A stretch of 64,000 nt of DNA. Source: Nocardioidaceae bacterium (GTDB lineage: Bacteria > Actinomycetota > Actinomycetes > Propionibacteriales > Nocardioidaceae). Below, piece after piece: positions 1 to 8,279 of this stretch. Numbering within the stretch: the stretch's first letter is position 1; every line of letters begins with the position of its first letter. The notes under the pieces were generated by a model that was not told where the DNA came from, made no database searches, and saw nothing but the letters and a program-made list of their open reading frames with translations. The position numbers and the translations under genes are program-made. The stretch covers positions 1 to 64,000 of the forward strand of contig JAGIBL010000002.1 of assembly GCA_017744365.1 (NCBI GenBank). Direction: 5' to 3'.

Positions 1-308
1 CCGGCATCATCCCCGCCGTCCTCGGCTCGAAGTCCCAGGTCCTCGACCTGGGCCGCAAGACCCGCCTCCACACCGAAGCCCAGCGCATCGCCTTGATGCT
101 GCGCGACCAAGGCTGCCGCACCGAGGGGTGTGACTGGCCACCCGGCATGTGCCACAGCCACCACGGCATCCCCTGGAGCCGGGGCGGCGGGACCAACGTC
201 AAGGACGGCATGCTGCTCTGCCCCCGACACCACACCCTGGCCCACGACAGCCGATACCAGCTGAAGGCCGCCAAATCCGGTCGCGTCACCTTCACCAAGC
301 GAACGTGA
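1..308 (+). CDS. HNH endonuclease domain protein of the 13E12/DUF222 group, C-terminal part
   Basis: The reading frame is open from the left edge, so only the C-terminal hundred or so residues are present. They carry the usual linker of actinobacterial DUF222-HNH proteins (VLDLGRKTRLHTEAQR), then a zinc/HNH core with paired cysteines (GCRTEGCDWPP), the catalytic-type CHSHHGIPWSRGG stretch and a closing CPRHH. The N-terminal DUF222 part lies outside the window. Such proteins occur in many copies in Nocardioides, Mycobacterium and relatives, and most have no known role. The gene is unrelated in direction and content to the catabolic genes that follow. Confidence 0.85.
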   Translation, partial: GIIPAVLGSKSQVLDLGRKTRLHTEAQRIALMLRDQGCRTEGCDWPPGMCHSHHGIPWSRGGGTNVKDGMLLCPRHHTLAHDSRYQLKAAKSGRVTFTKRT

Positions 309-522
309 GCAAACCGGACGACAGCCCGTGATGACGCACCTGGTCGAGGACAGCAGCCAGCACCGCGTCGTCAGGCGGTGGAGGGTCCATCGACCGCAGG
401 CCGCGCCGAGGCACGTGCGCGCGTGCGCCTGACCCCCTCGCGACCGACCAGCACTGTCACGATCCAGGACCTCGAGCGGCTCTGGACCTGGCACCTCGTC
501 GTCCACGGTGCCCGACAAGTCA
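309..522. other. Intergenic gap, no gene seen
   Basis: This stretch separates the HNH gene from the end of the first minus-strand operon, so the two genes converge. No frame shows protein-like composition and no strong hairpin is visible. It presumably contains the transcription ends of both units. Confidence 0.5.
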
Positions 523-1317
523 TCAGACGGCTGGCGCGTCACTCCTCGGGCGCCAGCGGAGCAGGAGGCGCTCGATGAGCACGAGCACGCCGTACAGGAC
601 CGTCGAGGCGACCGCGACCAGGATGACCGCGGCGAAGACGAGGTCGGAGCTGAAGGTGGAGTAGGCCACGATGATCTGGTAGCCCAGCCCCTCCTTGGAG
701 GCGACGAACTCGCCGATGACCGCGCCCACGATGGCGATCGGCAGGGCGATCTTGAAGCCGTCGAACATCATCGGCAGCGAGTTCGGCAGCCGGACCTTGA
801 CGAAGGTGCGGACGCGGCCGGCGCGGAGCAGGCGGAAGTAGTCGAGCAGGTCGGCGTCCACCTCGGCCAGGCCGCGGGCGGTGTTGACCACGACCGGGAA
901 GAACGAGAGCAGGAACGCCATCCCGATCTTCGAGTTCACCCCGAGGCCGAGCCAGAGGATGAGCACCGGCGCGAGCGCTACCTTCGGCGTGGCGTTGAGC
1001 GCCACCAGGCTGGGCATGATGAGCCCGCGCAGCAGCGGCGAGTAGACCATCACGGTCGCCAGCGCCAGGCCCACGACGATGGAGAGCGCGAAGCCGGCCA
1101 GCGACTCGTACAGGGTCACCCAGAGTGCCGGCCACAGGAACGAGTCGTTCTCCCAGAACGCCTGCCACACCGCGCCGGGTGTCGGCACGACGTACGCCTG
1201 CAGGTCGAAGACCTCGATCGCCACCGCCCAGCAGGCCACGAAGCCGGCCACCAGCACCACGGCGATGAGGACGGAGCGGACCAGCGGAGCCGCCAGCGAG
1301 CGCACCCGGTCACTCAT
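523..1317 (-). CDS. ABC transporter permease, nitrate/sulfonate/thiamine-precursor type
   Basis: A 264-residue inner-membrane permease of the BPD_transp_1 family, about the size of SsuC/TauC. A hydrophobic N-terminal helix (VLIAVVLVAGFVACW) is followed by further membrane segments, and the cytoplasmic coupling loop lies in the middle. It would form the channel of an importer with the ATPase (1310-2080) and binding protein (2077-3108). Its start overlaps the ATPase stop by 8 bp, which suggests translational coupling. It is the last gene of the long minus-strand catabolic array. The substrate cannot be read from the permease; the system resembles SsuABC/ThiXYZ-type importers. Confidence 0.9.
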   Translation of the reverse strand: MSDRVRSLAAPLVRSVLIAVVLVAGFVACWAVAIEVFDLQAYVVPTPGAVWQAFWENDSFLWPALWVTLYESLAGFALSIVVGLALATVMVYSPLLRGLIMPSLVALNATPKVALAPVLILWLGLGVNSKIGMAFLLSFFPVVVNTARGLAEVDADLLDYFRLLRAGRVRTFVKVRLPNSLPMMFDGFKIALPIAIVGAVIGEFVASKEGLGYQIIVAYSTFSSDLVFAAVILVAVASTVLYGVLVLIERLLLRWRPRSDAPAV

Positions 1318-2080
1318 GGTCCGTCCCGACGATCTGCGCGCGCAGGTGCACGCTGAGCTCGGCGAACCGCGGGTCGGCGTAGGTGTGCGCGCCGCGCGGG
1401 CGGGGCAGGTCGTTCTCGATCACCTCGACGATCCGGCCCGGCCGCGGCGACATCACCACGATCCGGTCGCCGAGCAGGACCGCCTCGTCGATGTTGTGGG
1501 TGACCAGCACGACCGTCTTGCGGGTCTCGGACCAGATCTCCTGCAGCAGCAGATTCAGCCGCTCGCGGGTGATCGCATCCAGCGCGCCGAACGGCTCGTC
1601 CATGAGCAGCAGCGGCGGGTCGGTGAGCAGCGCCCGGCAGATCGCCACCCGCTGCTGCATCCCGCCGGAGAGCTGGTGCGGGTACGCGTCCTCGAACCCG
1701 GCCAGCCCGGTGCTGTCGATCAGCCCGAGCGCGGCCTCGCGAGCACCGTCGGTCCGGAGCACCTCGGTGGGCACCAGCACGTTGCGCAGCACCGAGCGCC
1801 ACGGCAGCAGCACCGGCTTCTGGAACACCATCCCGATCCCGCCGCGCTCGTCGAGCCCGGGCGAGCGGTCCAGCGATCCCTCGGTCGGGTCGAGCAGGCC
1901 GGCGATGATCTTGAGCAGCGTCGACTTGCCGCACCCGCTCGCCCCGACCAGGACCAGGAACTCGCCGTCGCGCAGGTCCAGGTCGACCTGGTCGAGCGCA
2001 TTCACCTCCCGGCCGGAGGTCCGGTACCGGTGCGAGACGTTCTGGAGGGAGAGCAGGGTGCCGGTCGCCACCGCCGTCAC
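1310..2080 (-). CDS. ABC transporter ATP-binding protein, SsuB/TauB-like
   Basis: A 256-residue nucleotide-binding subunit. The Walker A motif GASGCGKST is at residues 47-54, followed by a Q-loop (MVFQKP), the signature LSGGMQQRV and a Walker B with the family-typical LLLMDEPFGALD. This matches the nitrate/sulfonate/taurine importer ATPases. It overlaps the binding-protein gene by 4 bp on one side and the permease on the other, so the three genes are one translational unit. It should energise uptake of a small organic molecule used by the upstream catabolic genes. Confidence 0.92.
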   Translation of the reverse strand: MTAVATGTLLSLQNVSHRYRTSGREVNALDQVDLDLRDGEFLVLVGASGCGKSTLLKIIAGLLDPTEGSLDRSPGLDERGGIGMVFQKPVLLPWRSVLRNVLVPTEVLRTDGAREAALGLIDSTGLAGFEDAYPHQLSGGMQQRVAICRALLTDPPLLLMDEPFGALDAITRERLNLLLQEIWSETRKTVVLVTHNIDEAVLLGDRIVVMSPRPGRIVEVIENDLPRPRGAHTYADPRFAELSVHLRAQIVGTDHE

Positions 2081-3108
2081 TGGCCGCTGCCGATGTAGCT
2101 GTTGTCGTAGAGCGAGTCGGGCGAGGCCGTCGTGGTCAGCTTCTCGGTGTTCTTCAGGAACTCCAGCGAGTAGGTGACGAAGCCCGGGTCGATGGCGCCG
2201 GTGTTGCCCTGCTCCATCTCCTTGAAGCCGTCCCAGGCGGCCGCGATGCTCTCCTGGTCGGTCTGCGGCGAGACCTTCTTCAGGGCCTGGTAGATGTCGT
2301 CGGCCGAGGCGTTCGCGACCGCGTCCTGCATCGACTTGTCGAAGGCGGTGACCACGCGCTTGACCAGGTCCGGGTCGGACTTCACCAGGGCGTCACGGAC
2401 GATGAGCATCTTGCCGTAGTCCTTGTAGCCCCACGACGAGAGCGCGGTGCAGGACAGGTCCTTGCCGGCCTTCTTCGCGGTGATCTTGTTCTCCGCGATC
2501 GAGTCCGGGATCGCCGACTCGGCGGTGTCGACCGCGCCGCTGAGCAGCTGCGGGATCAGCACCGAGATGTCCAGCAGCCGTACGTCGACCTTGCTGGTGT
2601 CCACGCCGTTCTGCTTGAGCACGTACGGCACCGTGGTGCGCCCGTTGCTGAACGAGACGGTCGCGAAGGACTTGCCGGCCATGTCCTGCGGCGAGCTCAG
2701 CGGCTTCAGCGAGGCGATGCAGATCTGCGGGTCCGGCACCCAGACGTAGACGGCCGTCGTGTCGGTCTGGCCCTGGATCTTCTGGCGCAGGTAGCTGGAC
2801 AGGTCGGTGAACGCGAAGTCCACCTTGCCCTGGTTGATCTGCTGCATGGCCAGGTCGCCGCCGCGGCCGGGGATCACCTCGAGGTCGACGCCGTTGTCGG
2901 CGAAGAAGCCCTTGTCGGTGCCGTACGCGAGCGGGCCGTAGGACCCGTTGTAGATGAAGTCCAGGATCACCTTGACGTGGTCCTGCTGCTTGCCGGACGC
3001 GGCCCGCTTCTCGCTCTTCCCGGGCGAGGACGAGGAGCCGCAACCGGCGAGGGCGAGCGCGGACACCAGGGCAAGGGCGGCCAGGGCCGGAGATCGACGC
3101 AGAGTCAT
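2077..3108 (-). CDS. ABC transporter substrate-binding lipoprotein, NMT1/SsuA-like
   Basis: A 343-residue exported protein. The signal peptide ends in a lipobox (ALALAGC, lipidated Cys about residue 23), then a Ser/Lys linker and an NMT1/THI5-like fold: GPLAYGTDKGFFADNG near the mature N-terminus is the classic family segment. ATG 3108 was chosen because it begins directly with the signal peptide; the frame is open further upstream but that part looks non-coding. The start lies 70 bp from a TTCC-N7-GGAA palindrome, the proposed IclR operator. Thus this importer may have its own promoter inside the larger array. Confidence 0.9.
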   Translation of the reverse strand: MTLRRSPALAALALVSALALAGCGSSSSPGKSEKRAASGKQQDHVKVILDFIYNGSYGPLAYGTDKGFFADNGVDLEVIPGRGGDLAMQQINQGKVDFAFTDLSSYLRQKIQGQTDTTAVYVWVPDPQICIASLKPLSSPQDMAGKSFATVSFSNGRTTVPYVLKQNGVDTSKVDVRLLDISVLIPQLLSGAVDTAESAIPDSIAENKITAKKAGKDLSCTALSSWGYKDYGKMLIVRDALVKSDPDLVKRVVTAFDKSMQDAVANASADDIYQALKKVSPQTDQESIAAAWDGFKEMEQGNTGAIDPGFVTYSLEFLKNTEKLTTTASPDSLYDNSYIGSGQ

Positions 3109-3156
3109 GAGTCCGGAACGTAGTGGCGCCTTCGCGAGCGCGGTCGCCGGCGGACC

Positions 3157-3187
3157 CGAAGATTCCGCGGGGTCGAAGATTCCGCGG
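3157..3187. repeat. Direct repeat of 14 bp, 17-bp period
   Basis: CGAAGATTCCGCGG occurs twice, at 3157-3170 and 3174-3187, in the gap between the ThDP-enzyme gene and the binding-protein gene. The second copy supplies the left half of the TTCC-N7-GGAA palindrome at 3179-3195. The repeat may give a second, half-site contact for the same regulator. Confidence 0.8.
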
Positions 3188-3195
3188 ACCGGAAT
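3179..3195. promoter_or_regulatory. Candidate IclR operator, site A
   Basis: ATTCCG-CGGAC-CGGAAT is a perfect inverted repeat with 6-bp arms and a 5-bp spacer, seen as TTCC-N7-GGAA. It lies 70 bp upstream of the NMT1-like binding-protein start. Three further sites with identical TTCC-N7-GGAA geometry lie in front of other genes of the cluster. The assignment to the IclR regulator at 23560-24330 is inference. Confidence 0.6.
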
Positions 3196-3200
3196 GCGGG

Positions 3201-3815
3201 CTACACGTGCGGCTGGCCCGCGTGCACGACGATCCCCTCGAGCTTCTCGACGTGCCGGATGAACCGGTACTTGTCCTCGACGCCGTCGGTGTAGCGGCGC
3301 TTCTCCTGCGGCCACACCTCCATGCCGGGCTCGATCTTGGCGACCACGAAGCCGAGCTCGTCGTCCTCGAGCTGGCTGCGCAGCAGCGCCCGCAGGGTGT
3401 CCTCGTCGGTGACGGTGGCGGTGTTGAGCACGCCCGCGCCCTCGGCGATCTTCTCCAGGTCGGCGTTGCGCGAGGTCAGCGTCGGGGCGCTGCCGATGCA
3501 CTCGTAGAGGCCGTTGTCGAGGACCACGATCGTCAGGTTCGAGGGCCGTTCCGCGCCCAGGGTGCAGAGGATGCCGAGGTTCATCAGCACCGAGCCGTCG
3601 GTCTCGATCGCGACGATCCGGCGGTGCGGCAGCGCGATCGCCAGGCCGAGCGCGGTCGAGCTGACCGAGCCGAGGATGCTCACCGAGATGGTGTTGTCCT
3701 CCCCGCCGGGGCGGTGGTTCCACCAGTCGTCGAGGATGCCGCCGATCGAGGAGACGAACAGGTCCTCGGTGGTGGTCTCCTCGCCCAGCACCCGGGCCAC
3801 GTCGACGCGCTTCAC
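3201..3815 (-). CDS. ThDP-dependent decarboxylase beta subunit (sulfopyruvate/phosphonopyruvate decarboxylase type)
   Basis: A 204-residue protein holding the C-terminal thiamine-diphosphate-binding domain: TDGS at residues 72-75 and LDNGLY about 25 residues later form the Mg-ThDP motif. Size and split arrangement match ComE-like beta subunits. GTG 3815 is chosen because GGAGG stands just upstream and the start overlaps the stop of the alpha gene by 4 bp. With the alpha subunit it would act on a 2-oxo acid. The partner Mo-hydroxylase and aldehyde dehydrogenase genes suggest a 2-oxo acid to aldehyde or acid step in the same pathway, but the substrate is unknown. Confidence 0.82.
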   Translation of the reverse strand: MKRVDVARVLGEETTTEDLFVSSIGGILDDWWNHRPGGEDNTISVSILGSVSSTALGLAIALPHRRIVAIETDGSVLMNLGILCTLGAERPSNLTIVVLDNGLYECIGSAPTLTSRNADLEKIAEGAGVLNTATVTDEDTLRALLRSQLEDDELGFVVAKIEPGMEVWPQEKRRYTDGVEDKYRFIRHVEKLEGIVVHAGQPHV

Positions 3816-4363
3816 GCCACTCCTCCTTCGATGCACTCGCCGGTCATCACCAGGCAGACCGGCCACTGGCTGGCGTCCGCGTGCAGGAACGCCTTCTCCA
3901 CCGACGAGGCCAGCTGGTCGATGCGGTCGACGATCCGGTACGGGATCCGCAGGGCGTCCAGCAGCGGGCCCATCACCTGGCTGTGGTTGTGCCCCCACCA
4001 GTTCGGCTCGCCGAAGTCGCCGCGATAGCTGACCACCATCACCAGCGGCACGTGGTGGGCGAACGCCAGCCGGGCGATCGGTTCGCAGGCCTGCCGCAGC
4101 CCCGAGTTCTCGGTGATCATCAGCGCGCGCTTGCCGCCGAGGTAGGCCCCGGCGACCAGCCCGGGCAGGTCCGCCTCGTTGCTGACCCGGACCAGCCGGA
4201 TGTCCTCGGCACGGTCGATGCCGACGTACACGGACTTCAGCAGCGACTCCGGCAGGGTGCCGACCAGGGTGACGTTCGCCTGCCGCAAGGCGTCGACGAA
4301 GGCCACCGCGTACGGCGGCAGCTCCGCCGTCGGCTGGGACTGCTCGTGCTCGGTCACGGTCAT
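3812..4363 (-). CDS. ThDP-dependent decarboxylase alpha subunit (PYR domain)
   Basis: A 183-residue protein equivalent to the N-terminal PYR domain of ThDP enzymes, like ComD of sulfopyruvate decarboxylase. The catalytic glutamate is in VSNEADLPGL (Glu about residue 63), followed by GAYLGGKRALMITENSGL. ATG 4363 overlaps the stop of the Mo-hydroxylase large subunit and the gene's own stop overlaps the beta gene, so the chain is coupled. It needs the beta subunit to make a full active site. The true substrate could be an aryl- or alkyl-2-oxo acid. Confidence 0.82.
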   Translation of the reverse strand: MTVTEHEQSQPTAELPPYAVAFVDALRQANVTLVGTLPESLLKSVYVGIDRAEDIRLVRVSNEADLPGLVAGAYLGGKRALMITENSGLRQACEPIARLAFAHHVPLVMVVSYRGDFGEPNWWGHNHSQVMGPLLDALRIPYRIVDRIDQLASSVEKAFLHADASQWPVCLVMTGECIEGGVA

Positions 4364-6702
4364 TGCTCTCCTCGTTCGTCGAGTCCGTCGAGTTCGGCGA
4401 TCAGGTCCCACGGCCGCACCGGCACGTGGAACAGGTCGCGGCCGGTCGCCCGGCGCAGGGCGCTCACCACCGCCGGGGTGCTGGAGATCGTGGCCGGCTC
4501 GCCGGCGCCCTTCACGCCGTACGGCGCCTCCGGATCCGGGATCTCCAGGATGGTCGTGGTCATCGGCGGCAGGTCCAGCACCGTCGGGATCAGGTAGTCG
4601 GTGAAGGAGGCGTTGCGGATCCGGCCGCGCTCGACCTGGATCTCCTCCATCAGCGCCAGCCCGACGCCCTGCGCGGTGCCGCCCTGCATCTGGCCCTCGA
4701 CGGCGACCGGGTGGATCGCCTTGCCGACGTCCTGCACCACGTCGAGCCGGACCAGCCGGGTCAGCCCGGTCTCGGTGTCGACGTCGGCGACCGCCCGGTG
4801 CCCGGCGAAGATGAACTGGAGGTGCGGCTCGCCCTGCCCGTCCACCCCGTACGGCGTCGTCGGGCGGTGGTCGAAGCGGCGGACCGCCTCGAGGCCCTCC
4901 TCGCCCACCAGGGCGGTCAGCGGCGCGACCAGGGCGTCCTCGGCGTAGAGGCCGCCGTCGCGCAGCAGCGCCTCGTGGCCGTGCTCCAGCAGCGATCCGG
5001 CCCGGTGCCCGAAGGACTCGTGCGCGCGCTCGATGAGCTCCTCGCGCAGCGCCCGGCAGGCGGCCTGCACGGCGCCGCCGGTCATGTAGGTCTGCCGGCT
5101 GGCCGAGGACGAGCCGGCAGACCCCAGCGAGGTGTCCACCGGCAGCGCCACCACGTCGGCGACGCCGAGCTCGCTGCGCACGATCTGCACCACGACGGTG
5201 CTCAGCCCCTGGCCGATCTCGGCCGCGGCGGTCTGCACCTGGGCGACCACCCGGACCTCGCTGCCGTCGCGGACCGGCAGCAGCCGCACCCGCGCGGTCG
5301 CGTAGTCGCGGATGCCCTCGGGCATGCCGCCGGCCTTGAAGCCGATGCCGTAGCCGACGCCGCGGCGGATGCCCTCGCCGTGGGTCACGTTGCCGACCCC
5401 GCCGGGCATCTCGAGCAGCCCGGCCGCGGGATCGAGCGGCGGGACGCCCACCAGGTCGCGCAGCTCCTCCAGGATCCGCCGGGCCGGGACCACGCCCCGG
5501 ATCGGCTGCCCGGTCGGCAGCAGGTCGCCCTCCTCCAGCACGTTGCGCAGCCGCAGCTCGACCGGGTCCATCCCCAGGGCATCGGCGAGCCGGTCCATCT
5601 GGGCCTCGTGACCGATGGCCGCCTGGACCGCGCCGAAGCCGCGCATCGCCCCGCACGGCGGGTTGTTCGTGTACACCACCCGCGAGGTGATCTCGACGTC
5701 GTCGCAGACGTACGGGCCGACGGCGAACGCGGCTGCGTTCGAGACGACCGCCCAGGACGTCGAGGCGTAGGCGCCGCCGTCCAGGTCGATGGCGCAGCGG
5801 ACGTAGAGCAGGGTGCCGTCGGCGCGGGCGCCGTGCTCGTAGCGCAGCACAGCCGGGTGCCGGTGCACGTGCCCGACGAAGGACTCCTCGCGGGAGTAGA
5901 CCATCTTCACCGGACGGCCCGACGCCAGCGCCAGCAGGCACAGGTGCGCGTGCAGGGTGATGTCCTCGCGGGCACCGAAGGCACCGCCGACGCCGGCCAG
6001 GGTGACGTCGATCTTGGCCGGCGGCAGGTCGAGCACCGCGGCCAGCTGGTTACGGTCGGCGTGGATCCACTGGCTGTTCACCAGCAGCTGGACGCCGCCG
6101 TCCTCGCGCGGGATCGCCAGCCCGGACTCGGTGCCGAGCGGCGCCTGGTCCTGCATCCCGACGGTGTAGCTGCCGGTGACGACGACATCGGCTGCGTGCC
6201 GGGACGGGTCGCCGCGGCGGATGTCGATGGCCCGGACCAGGTTGCCGTCCGGGTGCAGCGGCGGGGTCCGCGGGTCGAGCGCCTCCTCGACGGTGCCGAC
6301 CGGGTCGAGCTCGGTGTAGACGACGTCGACGAGCGCGGCTGCTCTCCGGGCCGCCTCGGGGGTCTCGGCGGCGACCAGGGCGACCGCCTCGCCGATGTAC
6401 CGGACCACGTCGCCGGCCAGCACCGGCTGGTCGTCGACGACGAGCCCGAAGCCGTTGCGGCCCGGCACGTCGGCGGCGGTCAGCACCGCGACGACGCCGT
6501 CGGCTGCACGGGCCCGGCTGATGTCGACGTGCTCGACCCGGGCATGGGCGTGCGGGCTGCGCACGGTGTGCCCCCAGAGCATCTCCGGCGCGGAGAGGTC
6601 GGAGGAGAACGCGAACAGGCCGCGGACCTTGAGGTCGCCGTCGGGGCGGACCGGCGAGGTGCCGATGCCGCCGGGACGCGAGGCCGTGGACAGCACCGTC
6701 AC
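4360..6702 (-). CDS. Molybdenum hydroxylase large (molybdopterin-binding) subunit
   Basis: A 780-residue protein of the xanthine dehydrogenase/aldehyde oxidase family. An N-terminal a/b-hammerhead region (VRGLFAFSSDLSAPEMLWG) precedes the Mo-cofactor domains, in which GGAFGAREDITLHA and AMRGFGAVQA are recognisable cofactor-binding loops; the C-terminal GVKGAGEPATISS is the segment that carries the conserved catalytic glutamate in this family. GTG 6702 overlaps the stop of the small subunit. With the FeS and FAD subunits it should hydroxylate a heteroaromatic ring or oxidise an aldehyde in the cytoplasm. Its place beside a Rieske oxygenase favours an N-heteroaromatic or aromatic aldehyde substrate, which is inference. 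Confidence 0.9.
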   Translation of the reverse strand: MTVLSTASRPGGIGTSPVRPDGDLKVRGLFAFSSDLSAPEMLWGHTVRSPHAHARVEHVDISRARAADGVVAVLTAADVPGRNGFGLVVDDQPVLAGDVVRYIGEAVALVAAETPEAARRAAALVDVVYTELDPVGTVEEALDPRTPPLHPDGNLVRAIDIRRGDPSRHAADVVVTGSYTVGMQDQAPLGTESGLAIPREDGGVQLLVNSQWIHADRNQLAAVLDLPPAKIDVTLAGVGGAFGAREDITLHAHLCLLALASGRPVKMVYSREESFVGHVHRHPAVLRYEHGARADGTLLYVRCAIDLDGGAYASTSWAVVSNAAAFAVGPYVCDDVEITSRVVYTNNPPCGAMRGFGAVQAAIGHEAQMDRLADALGMDPVELRLRNVLEEGDLLPTGQPIRGVVPARRILEELRDLVGVPPLDPAAGLLEMPGGVGNVTHGEGIRRGVGYGIGFKAGGMPEGIRDYATARVRLLPVRDGSEVRVVAQVQTAAAEIGQGLSTVVVQIVRSELGVADVVALPVDTSLGSAGSSSASRQTYMTGGAVQAACRALREELIERAHESFGHRAGSLLEHGHEALLRDGGLYAEDALVAPLTALVGEEGLEAVRRFDHRPTTPYGVDGQGEPHLQFIFAGHRAVADVDTETGLTRLVRLDVVQDVGKAIHPVAVEGQMQGGTAQGVGLALMEEIQVERGRIRNASFTDYLIPTVLDLPPMTTTILEIPDPEAPYGVKGAGEPATISSTPAVVSALRRATGRDLFHVPVRPWDLIAELDGLDERGEQ

Positions 6703-7175
6703 GACGCGTCCTCGTGGAGGGTCTCGCGCGCGTCCGCCATCGCCTCGAGGATCTTCGTGTAGCCGGTGCAGCGGCACAGGTTCCCGGCCAGGCCCTCGCG
6801 GATCGTCTCGTCGTCCGCGTCCGGGTCGGCGGCGAGGATGCCGGTGCCGGCGACGACGAAGCCGGGCGTGCAGAATCCGCACTGCACCCCGCCCTTCTCG
6901 ACCATCGAGCGGCGCACCTGCGCGCAGACGCGGTCCTGCTCGAGGCCCTCGACGGTGCGGACCCGGCGCCCGGTCGCCTGCCCGGCCATCACCAGGCAGG
7001 AGCAGACCACCTCGTCGTCGAGCATCACCGAGCAGGAGCCGCACTCCCCTTGCTCGCAGGCGTTCTTGGCGCCGTACAGGGCGAGCCGGTCGCGCAGCAC
7101 CGAGAGCAGGCTCTCCCAGACCGGGACGTCGGGCAGGTGGTGGTCTCGGCCGTTCACGTGCAAGTCGAGGTTCAT
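6699..7175 (-). CDS. Molybdenum hydroxylase 2Fe-2S subunit
   Basis: A 158-residue CoxS/XdhC-type subunit with two [2Fe-2S] centres. The N-terminal plant-ferredoxin-like cluster uses C40, C45, C48 and C60 (ACEQGECGSC), and the C-terminal four-helix domain carries C99, C102 (GGVQCGFCTPGF), C134 and C136 (NLCRCTGY). All eight ligands are present, so it should be functional. It relays electrons from the Mo site to FAD. It overlaps both neighbours by 4 bp, as expected for a stoichiometric complex. Confidence 0.95.
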   Translation of the reverse strand: MNLDLHVNGRDHHLPDVPVWESLLSVLRDRLALYGAKNACEQGECGSCSVMLDDEVVCSCLVMAGQATGRRVRTVEGLEQDRVCAQVRRSMVEKGGVQCGFCTPGFVVAGTGILAADPDADDETIREGLAGNLCRCTGYTKILEAMADARETLHEDAS

Positions 7176-8029
7176 GCCGCTCCTTCCAGGCACCAGGTCA
7201 GGCAGCGCCGGGCCATCACGGCGACGGTGTGCGCGCGGTAGGCCGCGGTGCCGCGGACGTCGTCGATGGGGGTGGCGCAGCGGCGCACCTCGGCGGCGAA
7301 CTCCTCGACCAGCTCGGCCGAGGGCGGTTCGTACTCGCCCGCGGGCCAGAGCGCGGCGGTCAGCAGCTCCTCGGCGCTGGTCGCCCTGATCGGGGTCGGC
7401 CCGACCGAGCCCAGGCCGACGCCCACCCGTCGTACGGCGGGGTCGACCACCACGCCCAGCGAGGCGACCGCGATCACCATGGCGTTGCGGGTGCCGATCT
7501 TGGCGAACTCCTGCCGCGATCCCGCCCGCACCGGGATCGTCACGGCGCTGACGACCTCGTCGGCGGCGAGCACGCTGCGGCCGGGGCCGGTGAAGAACGT
7601 GTGCACCGGCAGGGTGCGGACGCCGGCGGACGAAGCCAGCTCCACGGTCGCGTCCAGCGCGATCAGAGCCGGGTGCGCGTCCCCGGCCGGCGAGGCGGTG
7701 CCGAGGTTGCCGCCCAGCGTCGCGGTCGCGCGGATCTGCGGCGAGCCGACGCCACGGGCCGCCCGCGCGAGACCGGGCACCAGCGAGGCGAGCTCGGTCT
7801 CGATGCGCGCGAAGGTCACGCCGGCGCCGATCCGCAGGACGTCGCCGGCCATCTTCCACGCACGCAGCTCGGCCACGTCGCCGAGGTCGATCACCGCGTC
7901 CGGCCGGAGGCGCCCGAAGTTGACCCCGACCATCACGTCGGTGCCGCCGGCGAGCAGCAGGGCGTCGGGGTTCGCGGCGCGCAGGTCGAGCAGCTCGGCG
8001 AGGGAGGCGGGCCGGGCGAAGGCGCTCAC
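7172..8029 (-). CDS. Molybdenum hydroxylase FAD-binding subunit
   Basis: A 285-residue CoxM-type subunit. The first FAD-binding loop (LLLAGGTDVMVGVNFG) and the second (ATLGGNLGTASPAGD) are both present, followed by the C-terminal CO-dehydrogenase flavoprotein domain. The GTG start overlaps the stop of the upstream 79-residue gene. It completes the L-M-S trimer and hands electrons to an acceptor that cannot be identified here. Confidence 0.93.
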   Translation of the reverse strand: MSAFARPASLAELLDLRAANPDALLLAGGTDVMVGVNFGRLRPDAVIDLGDVAELRAWKMAGDVLRIGAGVTFARIETELASLVPGLARAARGVGSPQIRATATLGGNLGTASPAGDAHPALIALDATVELASSAGVRTLPVHTFFTGPGRSVLAADEVVSAVTIPVRAGSRQEFAKIGTRNAMVIAVASLGVVVDPAVRRVGVGLGSVGPTPIRATSAEELLTAALWPAGEYEPPSAELVEEFAAEVRRCATPIDDVRGTAAYRAHTVAVMARRCLTWCLEGAA

Positions 8030-8265
8030 TCGGCCTCCAGCGCGTCGGTGGCGTCGCCGGTCTCGCTGAACGCGCCCACCAGCAGGCCGATCTTGGCCGC
8101 GTCCAGGGATGCGATCGCCTCCAGGGCGGTGGCGTCCAGGGTGACCTCGTCGCCGGTCCGGTCGCTGGAGACCACCAGCCGGGCGCTGGCCCCGCGCCGG
8201 TCCACGCGCACCCGCACCGCGGTGTACTCGTTGACCAGCCGGATGAGCTCCTCGGGCTCCGACAT
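8026..8265 (-). CDS. Small conserved-looking protein of unknown function, 79 residues
   Basis: Begins MSEPEELIRLVNEYTAVRVR and contains an acidic C-terminus (DALEAE). It has no membrane segment or cysteine motif. It is tightly placed between the oxygenase beta gene (14-bp gap) and the FAD subunit (4-bp overlap), so it is very likely translated. Short proteins next to Rieske oxygenase genes of actinobacteria are sometimes labelled dihydrodiol dehydrogenase, but nothing in this sequence supports an enzyme. It could be an accessory or assembly factor for the oxygenase or the Mo enzyme. Confidence 0.75.
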   Translation of the reverse strand: MSEPEELIRLVNEYTAVRVRVDRRGASARLVVSSDRTGDEVTLDATALEAIASLDAAKIGLLVGAFSETGDATDALEAE

Positions 8266-8279
8266 CTCTGCTCCCCCGC

